Positions 42,016 through 52,464 are shown, counted from the stretch's first letter. The stretch is DNA of 64,000 nt from Staphylococcus epidermidis (GCF_006742205.1 NZ_AP019721.1:1426001-1490000), one strand, 5' to 3'. Program-made: numbers and translations. Notes: generated from the letters alone by a model not told the origin.

Positions 42016-42205
42016 GAATATATACACCTCTTCAAATTAATTGTGATTATTATTTACCCACATTAGTAGTAGGTTATTCAATAGTGATCATTTAATTTTT
42101 TGAAGTTACTATTAGTATAGTAGTTAATTCATAGAGTAATCATTGTTTTTGATATGTATATTTTTCATCTATTTTCTTAACTTTGATTTAACTTAATATT
42201 AATTT

Positions 42206-42937
42206 TTATAAAGAATTCAACGTGGTTCTTATTGATTTGATATAAGTGATAAATTCTTTTCTTGAATCTATTTCAATACGTTTTACAATTTCACTACCAA
42301 TTACAATACCATCTGCAACGGACGCTATATCTTTAACATGTTCAGGATTTTTGATACCAAATCCAGCAACCACAGGAATTTTTGAAACTTTTTTTATATA
42401 TTCAATTTTTCTCTTTAAATCTGGATGGAACTCCCCACTGTTACCTGTTGTGGCATTCATTGTTACCGTGTAAATAAATCCTTCTGAGTTCTTTGCAATT
42501 TGCATAATCCTAGCATCACTTGCGGTCATGGCAATTAACGATATTATTTTAACAGAATGATGATAAAAATCTTTTTTAAACTTTTTTGTAAGTTCGTAAG
42601 GTAAATCTGGAATAATTAAACCATAAACACCAGCTTCATCACACTTATCCAAAAATAATTCTTCTCCATAAGCACTTAGAATATTATAATAAGTCATTAA
42701 TACATACTTAGATGAAATAGTATTTTTATTTTTTATTAATTCATCAAAAATGAATTTAATGTTTGAACCCTCGTCAATAGCGTTGCGCCCTGCTTTCATG
42801 ATTATAGGTCCATCTGCAACAGGATCAGAAAATGGCACACCAATTTCAACAATGTCTGCTCCATTCTCAGTTAATGTTTTTAAATGATGAATAAAATTTA
42901 AATCACCCATAATATACGGAATGAATAATTTACTCAT
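42206..42937 (-). CDS. trpA: tryptophan synthase alpha chain
   Basis: The 243-residue TIM barrel has the catalytic glutamate in [17 protein letters not shown] and an aspartate in [10 protein letters not shown]. It cleaves indole-3-glycerol phosphate and passes indole to TrpB. I chose ATG 42937, which overlaps the end of trpB (ATGAGTAA) and has GGTGG upstream. The longer frame from 42994 would lie deep within trpB. It is the last gene of the trp operon. Confidence 0.96.
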   Translation of the reverse strand: MSKLFIPYIMGDLNFIHHLKTLTENGADIVEIGVPFSDPVADGPIIMKAGRNAIDEGSNIKFIFDELIKNKNTISSKYVLMTYYNILSAYGEELFLDKCDEAGVYGLIIPDLPYELTKKFKKDFYHHSVKIISLIAMTASDARIMQIAKNSEGFIYTVTMNATTGNSGEFHPDLKRKIEYIKKVSKIPVVAGFGIKNPEHVKDIASVADGIVIGSEIVKRIEIDSRKEFITYIKSIRTTLNSL

Positions 42938-44138
42938 TTTGTTCACCACCGTTTTCTTTGTATTGTTTAATTGTTTCCATATCTTTATCTCCACGACCTG
43001 AAATAGTCACAACAATAATTTCTTTTTCATCCATATTTGGCGCTAATTTTTCAACATAACTCAATGCATGTGCACTTTCAATTGCTGGAATGATACCTTC
43101 AACTTTTGAGAATGTTATAAGTGCTTCCATAGCTTCATTATCTGTAGCACTTACATATGATACACGACCAATATCATTATAATACGAATGTTCAGGTCCA
43201 ATACCTGGATAATCTAGTCCCGCTGATATAGAGTGTGCCAATTCAATTTGTCCATCATCATTTTGAATAAGGTACATTTTGGAACCATGTAATACACCTG
43301 GTTTACCTTTCCCTATAGCTAAAGCATGATTATGCGTATGACTTCCTTTTCCCGCAGCTTCTACCCCATATAATTTAACATCATCTTGTATAAATGGATA
43401 GAACGTACCTATTGAATTGGATCCTCCACCAACACACGCGACTAACGCATCTGGAAGTCGTCCTTCTTTACTTAAAATTTGGCTTTTAATTTCATTACCA
43501 ATCACACTCTGAAAATCTCTGACCATAGTTGGAAACGGATCAGGTCCCAACGCTGAGCCTAATAAATAATGTGTATCCTCGACATGATTCACCCAATATT
43601 GCAAAGCTTTATTTACAGCATCTGATAGTGTTCCTTGCCCATCTGACACAGACACTACTTTAGCTCCTAGCAATTCCATTCTAAATACGTTAAGTTGTTG
43701 ACGTTTGATATCTTCACTTCCCATGAAAACAATAAGATCCATATCGAATAAAGCAGCGATGGTGGCACTTGCTACACCATGTTGACCAGCACCTGTTTCG
43801 GCTACTAATTTAGTTTTCCCCATCCTTTTAGCTAATAGTGCCTGTCCTATCGCGTTATTAATTTTATGAGCACCAGTGTGATTTAAGTCTTCTCTTTTAA
43901 GATATATTTTGGCACCACCTAACAATTTTGTGTATGATTCAGCAAATGTTAAAGGCGTTTCTCTACCAACATATTCACTTAAATAATAATTAAATTCTTT
44001 CTTGAAGTGAGTATCTGATTTCGCGTCCTCATATGCTTTTTTAAGTTCAATAATAGCTGGCATCAATGTTTCAGGTACATATTGGCCACCATATTCACCG
44101 AAAAAGCCCAATTCATCTACTTCTGTTTGAATTTTCAT
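42930..44138 (-). CDS. trpB: tryptophan synthase beta chain
   Basis: The 402-residue PLP enzyme has the cofactor lysine in [11 protein letters not shown] near residue 87. Other motifs are [10 protein letters not shown], the glycine-rich phosphate loop [10 protein letters not shown] and the C-terminal SGRGDKD. It condenses indole with serine. It begins three bases after trpF, with AAAGGAG in the end of trpF, and overlaps trpA by eight bases. Confidence 0.97.
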   Translation of the reverse strand: MKIQTEVDELGFFGEYGGQYVPETLMPAIIELKKAYEDAKSDTHFKKEFNYYLSEYVGRETPLTFAESYTKLLGGAKIYLKREDLNHTGAHKINNAIGQALLAKRMGKTKLVAETGAGQHGVASATIAALFDMDLIVFMGSEDIKRQQLNVFRMELLGAKVVSVSDGQGTLSDAVNKALQYWVNHVEDTHYLLGSALGPDPFPTMVRDFQSVIGNEIKSQILSKEGRLPDALVACVGGGSNSIGTFYPFIQDDVKLYGVEAAGKGSHTHNHALAIGKGKPGVLHGSKMYLIQNDDGQIELAHSISAGLDYPGIGPEHSYYNDIGRVSYVSATDNEAMEALITFSKVEGIIPAIESAHALSYVEKLAPNMDEKEIIVVTISGRGDKDMETIKQYKENGGEQNE

Positions 44139-44141
44139 TAA

Positions 44142-44765
44142 TCATTCGTCTCCTTTCAAAAATTTTAATATTCGAGTCATCTTATTAAAATCTTTTTCAT
44201 TATGTGACTCAATGCCAGTTGAGATGTCATAACCACATTGTCCAAATGAATATATTTCTAATCGTTTTATCTTTTCAAAATCCAAACCACCCGCAATGAG
44301 AAAATCAACGCCCTTTATTTTTTTTAATAATTTCCAGTCAAAACTTTGACCTGTCCCTCCGTATGTGATTGATGGTGTATCTATAATAAACATGTCTATC
44401 TCATCTTTATACTTTTGAATGTTATTATTTAAATTTCTTGTTGCTGGAATTGCTTTTATGATTCTTATTTTTGAATTAAGTTTCTTAATATTTCTAATTA
44501 ATTGAATGCTTTCATTTCCATGTAATTGGATTGTGTTAATATCAGTTTGATTAATTATTCTCTTTATGGTGGACATTTGAGGATTTACTACGACCACTAC
44601 TTTCTCTATATGATCTGGCACTATTTTAGCCAAATATTTTAATTGTTTCAGTGAGACATGTCTCTTACTATCGGGATAATGTATAAACCCTACTGCATCA
44701 ACTTCTAATTTTTTAATTTTCTTAATATCACTTTCGGTTTTAAAACCACAAAATTTAACTATCAT
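44142..44765 (-). CDS. trpF: phosphoribosylanthranilate isomerase
   Basis: The 207-residue TIM barrel begins [15 protein letters not shown], with the catalytic cysteine in KFCG and aspartate in [17 protein letters not shown] lies near the end. It isomerises phosphoribosyl anthranilate in the tryptophan pathway. It overlaps trpC by 11 bases. Confidence 0.95.
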   Translation of the reverse strand: MIVKFCGFKTESDIKKIKKLEVDAVGFIHYPDSKRHVSLKQLKYLAKIVPDHIEKVVVVVNPQMSTIKRIINQTDINTIQLHGNESIQLIRNIKKLNSKIRIIKAIPATRNLNNNIQKYKDEIDMFIIDTPSITYGGTGQSFDWKLLKKIKGVDFLIAGGLDFEKIKRLEIYSFGQCGYDISTGIESHNEKDFNKMTRILKFLKGDE

Positions 44766-45543
44766 AGAGATTCTTCTTTAACTTTAAACTAGGCAAAAAC
44801 TGACTTAAGTCATTTGTTTTCATTAATGCCTCCCCTACAAGTAAACCGTCAATACTTGAATCTACTATTTTCTCAACATCTTCTTTTGTATGAATGCCAC
44901 TCTCTGAAATGTAGCAGCAATTAGACTTTTTAAACTTAAGTAATTTATTTGTATGTAGAACATCGGTTTCAAATCGTTTTAAATCACGATTATTAACACC
45001 AATAATTTTAGGGTTAATTTGGTGTGCACGTTCAAGTTCTCTAATTGTATGAACTTCTACTAGAGCTTCTAAATTATGGTTTGTTGCATATGAATACAAT
45101 TCTTTTAATTGGTCATCACTTAAAATATTTACTATTAATAAAATAATAGATGCACCAGCTCGTTTTGCAACATCTATTTGAATTTTATCAATAATAAAAT
45201 CTTTACATAAAACTGGTAACGATGTTATCTTTGATAACTGATTTAATCGTTCAAAACTACCGCCAAAGTATTTTTCATCAGTTAATATTGAAATAGCATT
45301 AGCACCATATTTTTGATAATCTTTAACTTGTTGAACAAGATCACGTTGCGGTAATTGAGGTACAGATGGGCTTTTCGATTTTATTTCAGCAATAACTGAT
45401 AATGTTCTATCATAGTTAAGTGAATCAATCAGCTTTCTCCTCTTAACATTTCCGTTATCTTGTAAAATTTCAAGTTTTTTATCATAGTATTTACGCTCAA
45501 GCAAAGTTTTTTTATACTCAATAATTTCATTTAAAATAGTCAT
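44755..45543 (-). CDS. trpC: indole-3-glycerol phosphate synthase
   Basis: The 262-residue TIM barrel has the characteristic [15 protein letters not shown] near residues 52-66, then FDIDP-like [15 protein letters not shown] and [13 protein letters not shown]. It closes the indole ring of carboxyphenylamino-deoxyribulose phosphate. It starts three bases after trpD and overlaps trpF. Confidence 0.95.
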   Translation of the reverse strand: MTILNEIIEYKKTLLERKYYDKKLEILQDNGNVKRRKLIDSLNYDRTLSVIAEIKSKSPSVPQLPQRDLVQQVKDYQKYGANAISILTDEKYFGGSFERLNQLSKITSLPVLCKDFIIDKIQIDVAKRAGASIILLIVNILSDDQLKELYSYATNHNLEALVEVHTIRELERAHQINPKIIGVNNRDLKRFETDVLHTNKLLKFKKSNCCYISESGIHTKEDVEKIVDSSIDGLLVGEALMKTNDLSQFLPSLKLKKNLYDS

Positions 45544-45546
45544 TAC

Positions 45547-46542
45547 TTAACCTCCCATTTTTAAATATTGTTTCATTGCCATACCTGTATCAATGAGATA
45601 TTTCGCTCTCTCTACGCCATGTTTGATACTTTCCACTTGCTCAGCAACATATAAAGCAATTCCAGCATTTAACAAAACTACATCTCGTTTACTTGAGTGA
45701 TCCGTGCCACTTAGGATATTCAATGCAATTTGTTTATTTGTTTGAGGTGAACCACCTATCAACGTGTCATTATTTGCATAAGCTAAACCGACTTCTTCTG
45801 CTTTTAAACTATATTTTTTTAATGCTCTTTCGCTGCTAACTTCATAAATGATATTTTCACCAGAAAGCGTGGCCTCATCCATCCCATTTGCACCATGAAT
45901 TAAAATTGCTCGTTTTCTACCTAAATCCTTTAATGTTTGTGCTATATTTTCAAGTTGTGAAGCTTCATATACCCCCATCACTTGATAAGTTAATTTGAAA
46001 GGATTAATTAATGGTCCAATCAAGTTAAAAATTGTAGGTGTTGCAATCGATTTTCTAATTGATTGAAGCTTTTTCATCATTGGATAAGAATCAGTTGCAC
46101 TTATGAATGCTAATCCTTTCAAATTTAATTGTTGCTCTACTTCGTTCATTTTGTTTGTTTTTATATTCATTTCATGTAATACATCTGTACTTCCTGAATG
46201 TGAAGTAATACTTTTATTACCGTGTTTAATGACTGGCACTCCTGCACTTGCTACAACAAAAGCTACAGTTGTAGAAATATTAAAGCTATTTGATTGATCT
46301 CCACCTGTGCCACAAACACACATAGCTTTATTATAAAATGGTTGGTTTGGATAGTTTGTCTGGATAAAATATTCAACTAAATACGTTAGCTCATATTGAC
46401 CCATGTCTTTATTTGTATAAGCTTTCAATAATTCAACCTTTACATTGGTTTCTATATTTGAATCAAACAGTGTAACAATAAATGATTGCATATCTTTTTT
46501 AGATAAAGATTTATTTTGTTTAATTTTCTCAAGAAGGGTCAT
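45547..46542 (-). CDS. trpD: anthranilate phosphoribosyltransferase
   Basis: The 331-residue enzyme has the PRPP-binding motif CGTGGDQSNSFNIST and the anthranilate-site motif VIKHGNKSITSHSGSTDVL, with GANGMDE later. It joins anthranilate to PRPP. I chose ATG 46542 (MTLLEK), because GAGAGGAAG lies in the end of trpG just before it. A TTG at 46548 is an alternative. Confidence 0.95.
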   Translation of the reverse strand: MTLLEKIKQNKSLSKKDMQSFIVTLFDSNIETNVKVELLKAYTNKDMGQYELTYLVEYFIQTNYPNQPFYNKAMCVCGTGGDQSNSFNISTTVAFVVASAGVPVIKHGNKSITSHSGSTDVLHEMNIKTNKMNEVEQQLNLKGLAFISATDSYPMMKKLQSIRKSIATPTIFNLIGPLINPFKLTYQVMGVYEASQLENIAQTLKDLGRKRAILIHGANGMDEATLSGENIIYEVSSERALKKYSLKAEEVGLAYANNDTLIGGSPQTNKQIALNILSGTDHSSKRDVVLLNAGIALYVAEQVESIKHGVERAKYLIDTGMAMKQYLKMGG

Positions 46543-46544
46543 TT

Positions 46545-47111
46545 TCAACTTCCTCTCGTTGCTATATTTATAAAATTAATAATGATTTGTTTCCCATTTT
46601 CTGTAGCGAATGACTCTGGATGAAACTGTATGCCATAATGTTTTCTGTTTTTGTGTTGGAAAGATTGTATACTATCATATGTTTGGCCAGTGATTAATAA
46701 ACTTTCTGGAAATGAGCATGGATCACTAATTAATGAATGATAACGCATAACTTTGAAACTTGACTTAATTCCTTTGTATAGTGGTGACTGATTAACAATA
46801 GTTAAAGTATCTACTTTTCCATGTTTGACACAACTACCTTGTATAACATCGCCACCGTAATAACAAGTGAGCGCTTGTGCACCTAAGCAAACACCTAAAA
46901 TAGGTAAATTTTCGAAATTTTCAATTAATTTAATTAATAATTGATTGTCTAATGGATGTCCAGGTCCTGGTGAAATAATAACTGCTGTAATACCTTTCAG
47001 ATTACATATATCTGTATCATCGGGATATTTAACAATCGTTTCACATTGTTTTTCTACAATATCTACAAGATTGTAGGTAAAAGAATCATAGTTATCTATT
47101 ATTAATATCAT
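46545..47111 (-). CDS. trpG: anthranilate synthase component II (glutamine amidotransferase)
   Basis: The 188-residue class I glutamine amidotransferase has the nucleophile cysteine in PILGVCLGAQAL near residue 77 and the His-Glu pair in YGIQFHPESF. It supplies ammonia to TrpE. The ATG overlaps the trpE stop (ATGA) and GGAGGT is in the end of trpE. Confidence 0.95.
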   Translation of the reverse strand: MILIIDNYDSFTYNLVDIVEKQCETIVKYPDDTDICNLKGITAVIISPGPGHPLDNQLLIKLIENFENLPILGVCLGAQALTCYYGGDVIQGSCVKHGKVDTLTIVNQSPLYKGIKSSFKVMRYHSLISDPCSFPESLLITGQTYDSIQSFQHKNRKHYGIQFHPESFATENGKQIIINFINIATRGS

Positions 47112-48514
47112 GGAGTTACCTCCAATAAACTTTTAGCTTTAAGTTTTGTTTCTTCAAGTTCTTTCTCTGGAATAGAATCATATACTACTCCACATCCTGC
47201 CTCGACACTGACTTTTTCCTCATCGATAATCATGGTACGTATAGCCAATGCAAAATCTAAATGATGATTACAGTTGATATACCCAACACCACCGCTATAG
47301 ATACCTCTTTTATAAGGATAAGATTCGTATATTCTCTGTATAGCTCTAAGTTTAGGTGCACCTGAGACAGTACCCGTTGGTAGCAAACTTGCGATGACGC
47401 TCATAGGAGATAGATGGGGTTTTAATTCTCCAATAACTTCACTAACGATATGCATGACATGTTCATAACGTTCTATTGTCATTAGTTTGGTAATTTGTGA
47501 AGTGCCTGTTTTACTTATTCGATGAATATCATTTCTTCCTAAATCTACGAGCATACGATGTTCACTCAATTCCTTTTCATCTTTCATTAATGTCTTTTCA
47601 TTATTTTCATCTTCTTTTTTATTTTGACCTCTTTTAATTGTTCCAGCTATAGGATTCGTATAAACTTTTCCATCTTTTACCTTTACAAAACTTTCAGGAG
47701 AACTTCCTATTACAATCGGTACATCTTTATTAATATAATACATATATGGACTAGGATTTTGTCGCTTTAAATTTTGATATAACTGAAAAGTTAATTGATG
47801 TAAATTGTGTTGAAAATGGTGTTTATAACTATAAATTCTTGAAGGAACTACTTGAAACATATCTCCTTCAGTAATTTTCTTTTTTAAAATTCTAATAGTT
47901 TGAACAAATTGTTGCTCTGATATATTGGTGGTTATATGTCGAGGGATGGATTTATAATTTATATCCTCAACCGAAAAATGTATGTTTTTTAAATCTTCAA
48001 TTTTACGTTCAATAGATTCCTTTAATCTCTCTTTTGTTCTATCAGAAAATAAGTTACTTGCGATAATATATAATTCATCTTTATAATGATCAAAAACAAA
48101 TACATCTTCCACTAGATAAAATTGGACATCATGAGTTTGATGATCTTCTAATTTAATATCTTGTAATTTTTTAAATTCATGTCGTACTAAATCAAAGCTA
48201 CATGTCCCTATAAAGCCCGAAATAAAAGGTAAATCTTTTAAATATTTATCTTTGATTTCAAAATAATATTTATCTACAAATTCCTTAAGTCGTTGATACG
48301 GTTGATTCTTAACTATTTCACAATGATTGTCTAACTTAATTAAAAGTTGAGAATTATCTAATGTAATTTTGCCATAATGATCGAATACTACTATCGAGTA
48401 CCTACCTTTAAGTTTCTGTTGATTTGTACTTTCAAAAATGATCTTTTTTTGTTTTAATTTTGCTAAAGCTTCTGGCGTAATTTGAGCATTCACCTTTTTG
48501 TATACAATATCCAT
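47108..48514 (-). CDS. trpE: anthranilate synthase component I
   Basis: The 468-residue chorismate-utilising enzyme has C-terminal motifs including NPIAGTIKRG, DLGRNDIHRIS, SGAPKLRAI and YSGGVGY. It makes anthranilate from chorismate with TrpG. I chose ATG 48514 (MDIVYKK), preceded by AAAGGAGG. The frame open to 48580 would run through the T-box terminator and is rejected. It is the first gene of the trp operon and is controlled by the tandem T-box leader. Confidence 0.95.
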   Translation of the reverse strand: MDIVYKKVNAQITPEALAKLKQKKIIFESTNQQKLKGRYSIVVFDHYGKITLDNSQLLIKLDNHCEIVKNQPYQRLKEFVDKYYFEIKDKYLKDLPFISGFIGTCSFDLVRHEFKKLQDIKLEDHQTHDVQFYLVEDVFVFDHYKDELYIIASNLFSDRTKERLKESIERKIEDLKNIHFSVEDINYKSIPRHITTNISEQQFVQTIRILKKKITEGDMFQVVPSRIYSYKHHFQHNLHQLTFQLYQNLKRQNPSPYMYYINKDVPIVIGSSPESFVKVKDGKVYTNPIAGTIKRGQNKKEDENNEKTLMKDEKELSEHRMLVDLGRNDIHRISKTGTSQITKLMTIERYEHVMHIVSEVIGELKPHLSPMSVIASLLPTGTVSGAPKLRAIQRIYESYPYKRGIYSGGVGYINCNHHLDFALAIRTMIIDEEKVSVEAGCGVVYDSIPEKELEETKLKAKSLLEVTP

Positions 48515-48532
48515 TGATTTCCTCCTTTTCCG

Positions 48533-48732
48533 AAAAAAATCAGCCTCCTTCGTTATAAGGACGCTGACGCGCGGTACCACCTTTATTAGCAGAATATAAT
48601 ATATTCATAGCTCACTTGTTCAATTTATGTTAAGTTGTTCCACAAAACCCAATTTCACTAAAGACGGTGTTAGTTCTCATCTACCACTAACTTTCTGGTG
48701 CTACCTCAACTTTAGTTACTTCACTTTGCTTC
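48533..48732 (-). promoter_or_regulatory. second (gene-proximal) tryptophan T-box riboswitch
   Basis: On the minus strand the T-box sequence AAGGTGGTACCGCGCG lies at 48583-48568. A terminator follows directly (TCAGCGTCCTT pairing with AAGGAGGCTGA, then seven T residues, 48567-48533). A candidate specifier UGG (Trp) lies at 48651-48649 within GAAATTGGG. Uncharged tRNA-Trp should favour antitermination into trpE. Confidence 0.88.
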
Positions 48733-48945
48733 AAAAAAACCACAATAACGCTATCATTCTATAAGGACGCGTTACCGTGGTGCCACCTTAGTTAACATAT
48801 ATGTTCACTTTAATGATTAAGTTAAAATTTGAAAGCCCATTTCATCTATTATCATGTGCTAATTTACATCTACCATTAGCTTTCTGCTTGCTACAAAATA
48901 TAATGATTACTCTATCAATCAAATTATCTGATTTTTCTAATTATT
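48733..48945 (-). promoter_or_regulatory. first (promoter-proximal) tryptophan T-box riboswitch
   Basis: On the minus strand a second T-box sequence, AAGGTGGCACCACGG, lies at 48789-48775. It overlaps a strong terminator (CCACGGTAACGC with GCGTTATTGTGG, then seven T residues, 48780-48733). A candidate specifier UGG lies at 48839-48837 within GAAATGGGC. The stem I apical element AGAAAGCTAATGGTAG resembles the same part of the second T-box, so the two look like duplicated units. Confidence 0.85.
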
Positions 48946-48949
48946 TAGT

Positions 48950-48978
48950 ATAATACCTATCCTCCTCCAGTTTGTCAA
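48950..48978 (-). promoter_or_regulatory. trp operon promoter
   Basis: On the minus strand TTGACA (48978-48973) and TATTAT (48955-48950) are separated by 17 bases. They lie immediately upstream of the tandem T-box leader. Confidence 0.85.
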
Positions 48979-49172
48979 CTAGCTTAAAATGAAAATGAAA
49001 AATTTGTTGTGTTTATCTTTATTTCCTATACAAAATGTACTGAAATCAAACTATAAATCTTTCTTTATTTAATATCTTAAAATCATACATAAGTTATATT
49101 TGTTATTGAATACTTGAAATGACTCATATACAATATTGTTATTCTGAAAATTCTGAAACAAGGAGGCGCTCT

Positions 49173-50261
49173 ATGCGAAATATTTTATTTGTAGGGTTAG
49201 GCCTTATTGGCGGTAGCTTGGCGAGTAATTTAAAATATCATTACAGTAATTTCAATATTCTTGCATACGATTCGGACTACACACAACTTGATGAAGCCCT
49301 TTCTATAGGTATTATTGATCAAAAAGTTAATGATTATGCTACTGCTGTTGAGATAGCGGATATAATCATCTTTGCAACTCCTGTTGAGCAAACAATTAAA
49401 TATCTATCTGAACTTACAAATTACAATACAAAAACTCATTTGATTGTAACAGACACAGGTAGTACCAAACTTACTATACAATCATTCGAAAAAGAATTAT
49501 TAAAACATGATATTCATTTAATTAGTGGTCATCCTATGGCAGGAAGTCATAAATCTGGTGTTTTAAACGCGAAAAAACATTTATTTGAAAATGCTTATTA
49601 CATTCTTGTATTTAATGAAATCGAAAATAATGAAGCCGCGACATATTTAAAGAAATTACTTAAACCTACGTTAGCAAAATTTATCGTTACTCATGCAAAT
49701 GAACATGATTTCGTAACCGGTATAGTGAGTCATGTTCCACATATCATCGCTTCAATTTTAGTTCATCTAAGTGCTAATCATGTCAAAGACCATTCTTTAA
49801 TCGAAAAATTAGCAGCCGGTGGCTTTAGAGATATAACTCGTATAGCAAGTAGTAATGCTCAGATGTGGAAGGATATCACTTTAAATAATCAAAATCATAT
49901 TTTATCTTTACTTAACGAGATTAAAGAACAAATTACTGGTATTGAAAATTTGATACGAGAACAAAATAGTAATAGTATTTACGATTTCTTCGTTAAAGCT
50001 AAAGATTATCGTGATCAACTTCCTGTTAAACAACACGGTGCAATATCTACTGCGTATGATCTTTATGTTGATATCCCTGATAAGCCGGGTATGATAAGTC
50101 AAATTACAAACATCATAAGTTCACATAATATTTCTATTATAAACTTAAAGATTTTAGAAGTACGGGAAGATATTTATGGAGCTTTACAAATCAGTTTTAA
50201 AAGTCCCGAAGATCGAGAGAATGCTATAAAAGCCCTCGCAAATTTTGATACTTATTATTAA
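49173..50261 (+). CDS. tyrA: prephenate dehydrogenase with ACT domain
   Basis: The 362-residue enzyme begins [18 protein letters not shown] with a Rossmann NAD-binding loop. The catalytic histidine region is [12 protein letters not shown] near residue 130. A C-terminal ACT domain (about residues 295-362, [17 protein letters not shown]) is expected to give feedback control by tyrosine. It converts prephenate to hydroxyphenylpyruvate. I chose ATG 49173, preceded by AAGGAGGCG. The frame open to 49119 lacks a site. It is divergent from trp. Confidence 0.95.
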   Translation: MRNILFVGLGLIGGSLASNLKYHYSNFNILAYDSDYTQLDEALSIGIIDQKVNDYATAVEIADIIIFATPVEQTIKYLSELTNYNTKTHLIVTDTGSTKLTIQSFEKELLKHDIHLISGHPMAGSHKSGVLNAKKHLFENAYYILVFNEIENNEAATYLKKLLKPTLAKFIVTHANEHDFVTGIVSHVPHIIASILVHLSANHVKDHSLIEKLAAGGFRDITRIASSNAQMWKDITLNNQNHILSLLNEIKEQITGIENLIREQNSNSIYDFFVKAKDYRDQLPVKQHGAISTAYDLYVDIPDKPGMISQITNIISSHNISIINLKILEVREDIYGALQISFKSPEDRENAIKALANFDTYY

Positions 50262-50266
50262 ATAAA

Positions 50267-50325
50267 TCCCCTTCAAGTCGTTATCTTTTCGCTTCTATAT
50301 GTTGCACGACGAGGGGGACTCTCTT
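50267..50325. terminator. possible terminator between tyrA and the polymerase gene
   Basis: CCCCTtcaaGTCGT can pair imperfectly with ACGACgAGGGGG across a 30-base loop, with short T tracts on both sides. The genes converge here. Confidence 0.45.
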
Positions 50326-50332
50326 TGTATAT

Positions 50333-51595
50333 CTACATTTTATGACCAGCCATTAGTCCTAATCGACCATGCTTTGTACCAGCTTCGGTGTATGAAGTCG
50401 CTTTTGACACAATTCCTTTTCCATATTTTAAATGTAAGTGATCAATGGTTTTAGCAAGTTTTACATCTTTCTTACGTTCATATTCATCAATGAATAAGTT
50501 GAGTTGTCGATCGCTTTCTTTAATAAACTGAGTTAACGATACACTTAACGTTCTATACAATGCTTTTTTGTCACACAGACGATTTGCAAAATAATTAATG
50601 ACTTTGAATATATCTCTTTCTAAATTTGTAGGATCCTCCAAAGTATATTGCTTATGTATGCCACCACCTTCAGCATAACCGAAAGAAAAATGAATTGTTC
50701 GAGCAAGCTTCTTTTCTGCTCTTAAACGACTTGCTACATCTTCTATCAATTCTTGCATGACAACTTTGGATTCTTCAAATTGATAATCTCGCATTAGAAT
50801 CTGACTTTTACATATTGAAGGATTTGTTACTTTATATTTTTCTCTTACTTTACTTTGATCAATACCGTTTGCATGTAGATGCATATCTATACCTAAAACT
50901 CCAAAATCTCTTTTTAAATAATGATATGGATACTTTGCTAAATCTCCTATTGTAAATATTCCTCTTTTATTCAATTTCTTTTCTGTACGCTTATTAATCC
51001 CCCAAAAATCTCTAAGTGGTTGAATTGGCCATAATTTTTCAGGTACATCTTGATAACGCCATTCAGCTATACCGTTTTCCGAATGCTTAGCTTCAATATC
51101 CATTGCAACCTTGCTCAATAGCATATTCGAGCCTATTCCAATGGTACAGTGAATACCTGTTTCTTCTAATATTTCATTTTGAAATCTTTTACAAAAAGCA
51201 AAAACTGTTGAATTAAATCTATGGTAACTATCCGTTACATCCATGAAAAATTCATCAATACTATACTGATGTAAATCTTCAGGTGGAACGTACCGCAGTG
51301 CAATCTTTGAAATTGCAACAGATACATTTAAATACTTTCTCATACTTGGATTAATAATATAAATGTCATTACGATGTGGTATCTCAAAAAGTCTTGATCC
51401 CGTTTTAATACCTAATTCTTTTAACTTTGGAGTTGCTGCTAGAACGACCGAACCTTGCCTTTTCGTATCTGCTACAACTGCTAGTTTAGTTGTTAATGGG
51501 TCCAATCCTTTTTCCATACATGATACACTCGCAAAAAAGCTTTTTTGGTCTATGCAGAGTACATCCCTATCTTCTAATAAATTGTAATCATACAT
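50333..51595 (-). CDS. Y-family (UmuC/YqjW-like) DNA polymerase, SOS-regulated
   Basis: The 420-residue protein begins MYDYNLLEDRDVLCIDQKSFFASVSC. It has the catalytic motif YSIDEFFMDVTD near residue 107 and the helix-hairpin-helix region GINKRTEKKLNKRGIFTIGDL. The opening resembles the UvrX/YqjW (PolY2) group rather than DinB (Pol IV). Such enzymes bypass DNA lesions at low fidelity. GGGAGG precedes the ATG. Two LexA boxes, one inside the promoter, mark it as part of the SOS response. Confidence 0.92.
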   Translation of the reverse strand: MYDYNLLEDRDVLCIDQKSFFASVSCMEKGLDPLTTKLAVVADTKRQGSVVLAATPKLKELGIKTGSRLFEIPHRNDIYIINPSMRKYLNVSVAISKIALRYVPPEDLHQYSIDEFFMDVTDSYHRFNSTVFAFCKRFQNEILEETGIHCTIGIGSNMLLSKVAMDIEAKHSENGIAEWRYQDVPEKLWPIQPLRDFWGINKRTEKKLNKRGIFTIGDLAKYPYHYLKRDFGVLGIDMHLHANGIDQSKVREKYKVTNPSICKSQILMRDYQFEESKVVMQELIEDVASRLRAEKKLARTIHFSFGYAEGGGIHKQYTLEDPTNLERDIFKVINYFANRLCDKKALYRTLSVSLTQFIKESDRQLNLFIDEYERKKDVKLAKTIDHLHLKYGKGIVSKATSYTEAGTKHGRLGLMAGHKM

Positions 51596-51619
51596 AACTG
51601 ATCCTCCCTTACAAAAACA

Positions 51620-51669
51620 TTATATAAGAACACGTGTTCTATTTCAATATTTATAAGAACATTTGTTCT
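51620..51669 (-). promoter_or_regulatory. LexA-controlled promoter of the Y-family polymerase
   Basis: On the minus strand TTGAAA (51648-51643) and TATAAT (51625-51620) are 17 bases apart. The LexA box GAACACGTGTTC (51629-51640) fills that spacer. A second box, GAACATTTGTTC (51658-51669), lies 29 bases upstream. Both match the Gram-positive consensus GAAC-N4-GTTC perfectly. Confidence 0.9.
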
Positions 51670-51738
51670 TATTCATTCTTCTCATTTTCATGCTATACTA
51701 AAAGAGCCAACGTTATATAGCAAAGGAGAATGTTGATT

Positions 51739-51924
51739 ATGCCAATCATTAATGTGAAATTATTAGAAGGCCGTTCTGATGAACAACTTAAGGATTTAGT
51801 TACAGAAGTCACTCATGCTGTAGAAAAAACTACAGGTGCAAATAAAGAAGCGATTCACGTGGTCATTGAAGAAATGAGAAAAGATCATTATGCTGTCGGT
51901 GGCGTAAGAAAATCTGATCAGTAA
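51739..51924 (+). CDS. 4-oxalocrotonate tautomerase family protein
   Basis: The 61-residue protein begins MPIINVKLLEGRSDEQLKDL with the catalytic Pro1 exposed after removal of Met, then VHVVIEEM and a C-terminal glycine-rich loop. It is a small hexameric tautomerase; the substrate in staphylococci is unknown. I chose ATG 51739, so that proline is first, with AAAGGAG upstream. The frame is open to 51730. Confidence 0.92.
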   Translation: MPIINVKLLEGRSDEQLKDLVTEVTHAVEKTTGANKEAIHVVIEEMRKDHYAVGGVRKSDQ

Positions 51925-51930
51925 ACATAA

Positions 51931-52458
51931 AATCCCTGAAGAGGCTGGGACATAATTCCCTAGCATAATAGCCAGTAAATGAGTTTTCATAAATTCATTT
52001 ACTGGCTATTTATTTACAATACTTCGTATTGTTGGCTCGCTTTCTTAGGGGACAGCTTCAGCCTGTAGTCTTCAGCTTGTCCTGTTCCCTCAAGAGTCTC
52101 GCCAAAATACTTTATAAAAATAAAGCCCTTTCGTATAATTTAATAAATATCAATAAACTAAATTAACGAGGTGCCTTATGTATAAAGAATATAACTTGAC
52201 TTAACATACTCTATGGAAACTTCAGTTCTTATCCCCACAAATGATATTTCACGACATGTAAATGATATTGTAGAAACAATTCCCGATACTGAATTTGATG
52301 AATTCAGACATCATCGTGGCTTAATATAAGAAAAGTAACAGCTCAACGAGCTGAAAATAATCAAAAAAATTATAAAAAAGACAATTTCTATATTTTTTCA
52401 ATAGAAATTGTCTTTTTTACTTATCTTGAACCTTTTTGTCCCAGCCTCTTCAGGGATT
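51931..52458 (+). mobile_element. IS1182/IS1272-like remnant with intact ends, inserted in a terminator hairpin
   Basis: A perfect 22-base inverted repeat bounds this segment (51931-51952 and 52437-52458). The outer ten bases (AATCCCTGAA) look like a host terminator stem followed by TTTTTT. The inner GAGGCTGGGACA is the staphylococcal IS end motif. Inside, near 52213-52330, is the start of a transposase (METSVLIPTNDISRHV and EFDEFRHHRG), broken by a stop and a one-base loss upstream. It then jumps directly to the element's 3' end (hairpin AAAGACAATTTCTAT near 52378). Most of the transposase is deleted, so it cannot move itself. Confidence 0.82.
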
Positions 52459-52464
52459 CATTTT

